DNA of 64,000 nucleotides, from positions 36,306,774-36,370,773 of the forward strand of contig CM046833.1 of assembly GCA_025618425.1 (NCBI GenBank). Reading direction: 5' to 3'. The translations under genes were made by a program, and so were the position numbers. Source of the stretch: Heliocidaris tuberculata (lineage: Eukaryota > Echinodermata > Echinoidea > Camarodonta > Echinometridae). The notes beneath the pieces were generated by a model that saw nothing but the letters and a program-made list of their open reading frames with translations, did not search any database and had not been told where the DNA came from. The first letter of the stretch is position 1, and the number at the start of each line of letters is the position of its first letter. Positions 58,689 to 64,000 of the stretch are shown here, piece by piece.

Positions 58689-59267
58689 AGGAAACCAAAA
58701 CCCAAGGAGAGAATCAATGTTATTGGAAAGTGAAAATTCAGAGAAGCAGTTTACAAAAAGTTTCATTAAAATTGGTTAAAAAATGAGAGAGTTATGGAAG
58801 TTTGAAAAGTCTCGTTTTACTTTCTATGGGGATCCTCAAATTGGCAAAATTGCTTCAAAATGGCTGATTTTGTGGACAACTCTCCATTTGTTTTGTACAC
58901 AGATTTTCAGATTTTCCCCATTATCTCTCAGGGTGCTCCTTGTCTCCTCCTGAACTCGACATATGTGGTGTAAAATACATTTCCCCATTATATATGTTGA
59001 GCTCAGAAGGAGATTAACTGCACCTTGAAAGATAATGGGGAAAATCTGAAAATCTGTGTACAAAACAAATGGAGAGTTGTCCACAAAATCAGCCATTTTG
59101 AAGCAATTTTGCCAATTTGAGGATCCCCATAGAAAGTAAAACGAGACTTTTCAAACTTCCATAACTCTCTCATTTTTTAACCAATTTTAATGAAACTTTT
59201 TGTAAACTGCTTCTCTGAATTTTCACTTTCCAATAACATTGATTCTCTCCTTGGGTTTTGGTTTCCT
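58689..59267. mobile_element. 579-bp near-perfect palindrome flanked by TTAA
   Basis: The arms start AGGAAACCAAAACCCAAGG and end with the exact inverse; they pair over about 270 bp each around a centre near 58978. TTAA lies at 58685-58688 and 59268-59271. Confidence 0.88.
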
Positions 59268-59328
59268 TTAATTTGTCTGACATATGCTCTGGCAACGATT
59301 GTCCCTGGCTTTAATTTGTCAAGGATAT

Positions 59329-59380
59329 AGGGTTAGGGTTGCAATTAGGTTTTAGGTTAAGTTTAGGGTTAGGGTTAGGT
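59329..59380 (+). repeat. Interstitial telomere-like TTAGGG repeats
   Basis: GGGTTAGGGTT and GTTTAGGGTTAGGGTTAGG are separated by degenerate units. It is short and internal. Confidence 0.6.
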
Positions 59381-59848
59381 GCAGTGCTTGGTCCAGGGTT
59401 AAAGTATAGAATTTGGTTTTCACACAAAATTATCACGGAGCAGTTGTCACCAGAGCATACGTCATTGTACAAAGGTTATGAGGAGTTGAGGGACTGGAAG
59501 TGGTCAAATGATGTCACAATATCAGTACATTCATCGTGCATACACAGTTCAGACATGCATCATTGGTCAGCATGTATAGGGTCCACATCCAAACAGTCAA
59601 ACAGTCTATAACCCTTTGAGTGCCCCGAGCAAAATAAATCCCCATTTTACAGTTTTGTGCAGACAAGTTTGTTGCTCTTCAGACATGCAATACACATTCA
59701 TGATTTATCATGCATGGACCAACATGTATAGCAAGAACGAAAATGCAAAAAGGAAGTATGATTGAGAATTTGTCCACACAATTTCTTTTTTGTTATATTG
59801 GTCTATTTGGGATTCCCACATCTATTTTTAGAAAGCTCTAGATCACTT
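59381..59848. other. Intergenic, no recognisable gene
   Basis: Only AT-rich unique-looking sequence. GGGATTCCCACATCTATTTT (59809) also occurs near 31001 and 48183, a short dispersed match. Confidence 0.45.
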
Positions 59849-60202
59849 ATAGGCGTTTTACACTTGATTTTTTTTTAACCTGTACTATCCTCAACCCTGG
59901 ACATTTTTTTTTTTCTGTTCTCATTTGCAGTTTTAGTCCCGTACTATCTCCTTACCCAGAGCACTTAGCCTCACCTTTTTACGTTTAGCACCACCTTTTG
60001 TCGGGCTAACCCCGCTCTTTTCCAGGGCTAAAATAATCCTGTACTATCGCAGTTAGCTCACTTTGGTAAAATGCAATGTGAACAGAAAGTGGGCTCAGCT
60101 TAGTCCCGTACTATCGGTGAGGCTAAATCCTCGTTTAGCCCAAGCGATAGTACGAGACTATAAGCAAAATTTTGCAAGTGTAAAAAGAGTGTTAAAAGCC
60201 TA
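59849..60202. mobile_element. Foldback element built from GTACTATC motifs
   Basis: The ends TATAGGCGTTTTACACTTG and CAAGTGTAAAAAGAGTG followed by AAAGCCTAT are inverted. CCCGTACTATC, CTGTACTATC and their inverse recur at least five times inside. Confidence 0.7.
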
Positions 60203-60689
60203 TGGAAGCAGCATAATGAATACAAACGTTACCATTGTTACAAACTCACTACCATGACAACTCTACAGTAAATCTTTAGCACTGCACCGAGACTACAGAA
60301 CAAGCTCCAGGGCAACTTAATGTAACTGTGAAGAAATTGCTATGTACAGGTAAATACATCAACAATCATAACTTTGTTTATCAGTTATAGGAGCATACTA
60401 CTATATTCATGAAAAAACCCAATGGATGTTTACAAAATAATTATGTCATTCTAGAATGTATCCAATGTCTACAACATTATGTTGTTCCATCATAACTTTA
60501 AAGTAGATATTCAAAGCAAATCACAAATATGCTCAATAATGTATCTCTAGAAACTAGAAAGCTTGCAAATGGTAATCGTATAAGTTTTACGTTAACTGCG
60601 TGTTTGATGATTAAAAAATGGCACAAATAAAAACGCTTCTCAGCATCTGGGATATCCGAGCGATTCGCCAGAAATATACCCATGTTTTC

Positions 60690-61247
60690 ATGACGTCACA
60701 TCAGGTACCAATCCTGCCTAAGCAGACGACGTCCTATATCAAGTGAACGTAACTGCAATGCAATTATTTTTAAATTATAAAGAGTTTGGTGTGTTTCACC
60801 ATGACCGTATTTCACATCATTCTAAAAGGGAAGTGAAACCGTTTCTAGTAACTAAAATCTTTTGTTTGTAAAAAGTCATGATAAGGGTCAATGATCAATC
60901 AAAGAAATCACACTTTCGAATTGTAAAGCCCGCTGAATTATAGCATGGATGGTATTCGTTCCCTCTTGAAACGCCGACATGCCGCGGTGCATGCAGCTGA
61001 AAATACAATGGCATCTTATTTTGTTTACAAGCAATTGATTCCTTTATTTTTTTAACGCTGCATTTTTCATCAAAATAATACCATGCAGGAAATTTAGAGT
61101 GAGGCAACAAATAAACATTTATACTGACGCTAGCGAAGTAAGAGAAATAAGTGAAGATGAGATGACAAAACAGGCACTGAAAATGTGTAAGATGTTATGG
61201 GGCATCGTCTGCTTAGGAAGGATTGCTCCCCGGTATGACGTCACATA
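60690..61247. mobile_element. Inverted-repeat element with TGACGTCA ends
   Basis: ATGACGTCACATC and CAATCCTGCCTAAGCAGACG at the left are matched by CGTCTGCTTAGGAAGGATTG and ATGACGTCACAT at the right. The inside has no recognisable protein. The terminal TGACGTCA equals a CREB-type site by sequence. Confidence 0.7.
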
Positions 61248-61769
61248 TCTCAGCAGCGTTCAAAGAGCTCTATAGGTGCTATAGCGGGGCTGTGTTATAT
61301 CATTTTATAATTGATAATAATCATTACTTCAAATGTTTCCAAGCGTTGAATTTTGATGAACCTTGTTCAATCTAAGCTTCACCTATGCAATAATAAAAAT
61401 TAAATCAATATTCAAAATCAATGAAATTCTACTTTAATATAAAGAGAGTCAAATACAAATCATACTTAGAGACCATAGCATACAAAAAAAACAGAATAAA
61501 ATTACAGAATAGTAAACATTCTCACAGCAAATGTCTACTTTTAGAAGAAAGTATCCTCAAATCCTTGACATTGCCTCAAGACAAGATATGATTCTAAGTG
61601 AATATGTCAGAAGCATTTAACGCTCGTTTTCGGATGTAGAGATGACTTTTAGAGAATCTTTCTCGTTTGGAATCCTCTGTGATCGATGGTAAATCCAGAT
61701 ATACACTACCTCGAAGGTAAACTAGAGTTCAGACCTGTTTTTCAATGATCTCTTTTTTTACCGTTTCTT

Positions 61770-62700
61770 TCAAATCCTCTCTAAATTCAATCTCTCTCCC
61801 TCTTAATCTCTCTATCTCTCCTTTTGATCTCTCTCTCTCTCGCAATCTCACTATCTCGCAATCTATCTACGTCCCTTTCTCTCTGACTATCTCTTTCTAT
61901 CTCTTTCTATCTCTCAAATTCTCCTCTGAATCTTTATCATTCTCTCTCTCTCTCTCACTCTATCTCCCTTTCTCTATATCTCTTTCTATCTCTTAAACTT
62001 TCCCCTGAATCTTTATCATTCTCTCTCTCTCCCTCTATCTCCATTTCTCTCTCCTTTTCTATCTCTTAAATTTCTCCTAAATCTTTATCACTCTCTCTCT
62101 CCATCTATCTCCTTTTCTCTCTATCTCTATCTCTTAAACTTTCTCCTAAATCTTTATCATTCTCTCTCTCTCCCTCTATCTCCCTTTCTCTCTATCTCTC
62201 TCTCCTTAACTTTCTCCTAATTCTTTATCATTCTCTCTCTTTTTCTCTACCTCTTTTTCTCTACCTCTATTATTAATCTCTCTCTCTCTCCTTTTGATCT
62301 TTCTCTCTCTCCTTTTGATCTTTCTCTCTCTCCCTCTCTCGCAATATCACAATCTCACAATCTATCTCTCTCCCTTTCTCTCTATCTCTTAAACTTTCCC
62401 CTGAATCTTTCTCATTCTCTCTCTCTCTCTCCCCCTCTCTCTTCCTTTTCTTCTTTTCTATCCTAATTAATGTTTGTTTCCCTTGCTCTCCTTTTCATTC
62501 TTGATTATTTTCCTTGCTTAAATCCAAATTGTTTTTGACAAAATGATTGAAATCTGAGATCATTGTAAGAGCCATGGTAGATCTTGTGACATTTCCATCC
62601 CATTTCCTTTCCCCCCTCTCTCTCTCTCTCTCTCCCTCTCCCTCCCTCTCCCTCCCTCTCCCTCCCTCTCTCTCCCTCTCCCTCTCTCTCTCTATTTGCT
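61770..62700. repeat. TC-rich degenerate microsatellite
   Basis: Long pyrimidine-rich tracts of TCTCTC, CTATCTC and a recurring CTGAATCTTTATCATTCTC unit of about 80-90 bp run to about 62450, then a further CT tract at 62616-62700. Confidence 0.85.
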
Positions 62701-62859
62701 TTTTTTTTCTTCCCCCACCCCCTTGTCATCTCCTTTTCTCCCCCTCTTCCCTCTTTCCCCTATTTTTCTCTTTCTCTTCCCCTACATCTCCCCTCATTTC
62801 CTATTTCTCTTTAATTCTTCTCCTTCTGCTCCTCCTCCTTCTCCTCCTCCTCCTCTTCT

Positions 62860-63074
62860 CCTTCTTCTTCTTCTTCTTCTTCTTCTTCTTCTTCTTCTTC
62901 TTCTTCTTCTTCTTCTTCTTCTTCTTCTTCTTCTTTTCTTCTTCTTCTTCTTCTTCTTCTTCTTCTTCTTCTTCTTCTTCTTCTTCTTCTTCTTCTTTCT
63001 TCTTCTTCTTCTTCTTCTTCTTCTTCTTCTTCTTCTTCTTCTTCTTCTTCTTCTTCTTCTTCTTCTTCTTCTTC
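62860..63074. repeat. (CTT)n trinucleotide repeat
   Basis: About 70 CTT units in three blocks separated by single-base phase shifts near 62935 and 62997. Poly-Ser, poly-Leu, poly-Phe, poly-Glu, poly-Lys and poly-Arg frames follow from composition only. Confidence 0.95.
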
Positions 63075-63105
63075 CAACTTTTTCATGTTCAGCTAAATTA
63101 CTAAA

Positions 63106-63945
63106 GGGCTGGTCACATTTCGTCACTGAATCCACGAGGTGGCACAACCTCCCGCGGATCTTTCAAAACATATTCCGAGAAAAACGCGATTCAAATTTGT
63201 GCACATTGAAAACAGCAAATTTGACTTGTTGATATGAGTTAAATTTGATAAATCATATATGTTAAGAATGAGAAGCATCTTGTCTACCCATTCATGTAGA
63301 AAAATAGAGTTGTTCATGTGAAATGTTAGCAATGCAAGGCTGCAAACATTCGTGTCACTGTGTGCCACTTCGTGAAAACAAAATATGCGTAATCTGGGTA
63401 CGCAACGTACATGTTTTTGTATTCGTGAAACAATACAAGGGTCTGTGCCGCACACTACACATTTATTCGCTTTTTACTTTTTCATGAAGTGACACACTGG
63501 ATATGCTCATGTACTGTGCACACTCTTTATTTACATAGGGCTCCATTCACCATAACGTAAAAAACGTTTGTGTCACTTCGTGAATTAAATGGTTGGCCTT
63601 TTTGAGGCTAATGTCGTTTTGATCATACCGTTTTTTGGGCAGAATAAATCAAAATTGATACTTAAAACTTTGTTATGTGATAAATGATGCTAAATAGATG
63701 CTAAAAAATTGAAAAAAATGAAATTTAATATTTTACGCTATTTTTGGCATTGTGCCACTTCGTGAATTCAATGACGATTTGTCCGATAAAAATAACGATA
63801 ACGATAACAAGATTTGTCATTAAAGTTCAACCCAACACCTGTCCTACTATAACATACACGAGCATACTCAACGTACACACAACATTGTAACGTGTACCTT
63901 TAATTGAAAATCTTATTATCGTTATCGGACAAATGTGAGCAGCCC
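63106..63945. mobile_element. 840-bp inverted-repeat element
   Basis: GGGCTGGTCACATTTCGTC at the left is the imperfect inverse of CGGACAAATGTGAGCAGCCC at the right. Further inside, GATTTGTCCGATAAAAATAA and TTATCGTTATCGGACAAAT also pair. TGCCACTTCGTGAA recurs three times. There is no transposase. Confidence 0.65.
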
Positions 63946-64000
63946 GTAAGAACAAGCAATCAAAAGATGGTTGAATATAAGACCCTTTTGCAGACAATAT

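Noticed and set aside
62547..63232. Open frames of poly-Ser, poly-Phe, poly-Leu, poly-Glu and poly-Arg
   Set aside because: They are translations of the CT-rich and (CTT)n repeats.

Overview
The window looks like nuclear DNA from a marine invertebrate, probably a deuterostome and possibly an echinoderm. The lineage is inferred from the AT-rich, transposon-dense sequence and the gene style. No gene here fixes the taxon.

The backbone is a tandem array of six related loci, all on the + strand. Each encodes, in a single uninterrupted reading frame or its remains, an N-terminal membrane segment, a long cytosolic heptad-repeat coiled coil and a C-terminal C3HC4 RING finger. They lie at 2504-3481 (gene 1, intact), 13010-15085 (gene 2, intact), 21615-22370 (gene 3, intact), 32138-33929 (gene 4, one +1 frameshift in a T-run), 38944-44283 (gene 5, heavily broken) and 50084-52799 (gene 6, broken). 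Genes 1 and 3 have a short N-terminus and one membrane segment. Genes 4 and 6 carry an internally duplicated membrane-loop-membrane module before the same coiled coil and RING. By architecture these are membrane-tethered E3 ubiquitin ligase candidates. Substrate, compartment and physiology cannot be read from the sequence.

The array grew by segmental duplication. The interval from gene 3 through gene 4 corresponds segment by segment to the interval from gene 5 through gene 6. The upstream blocks of genes 1, 3 and 5 are homologous, and the DNA downstream of genes 1 and 4 shares another duplicon. Comparing copies exposes many transposon insertions with empty sites in the partner copy.

The rest is mostly non-autonomous DNA transposons, many of them palindromic. 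They include a TTAA-flanked group (3650, 17184, 19784, 58689, and a piggyBac-like family at 34023, 47672 and 52226), 8-bp-duplication hAT-like elements (436, 36713, 58063), TA-flanked elements (36445, 54003, 58278) and several elements filled with one short motif (9742, 24504, 35754, 41749, 59849). There are also LINE remnants on the minus strand (about 5690-7730, 23017-25739), a polyadenylated retrocopy with perfect target-site duplications (28632-29752) and microsatellites. From 52.8 kb to the end I see no convincing gene.
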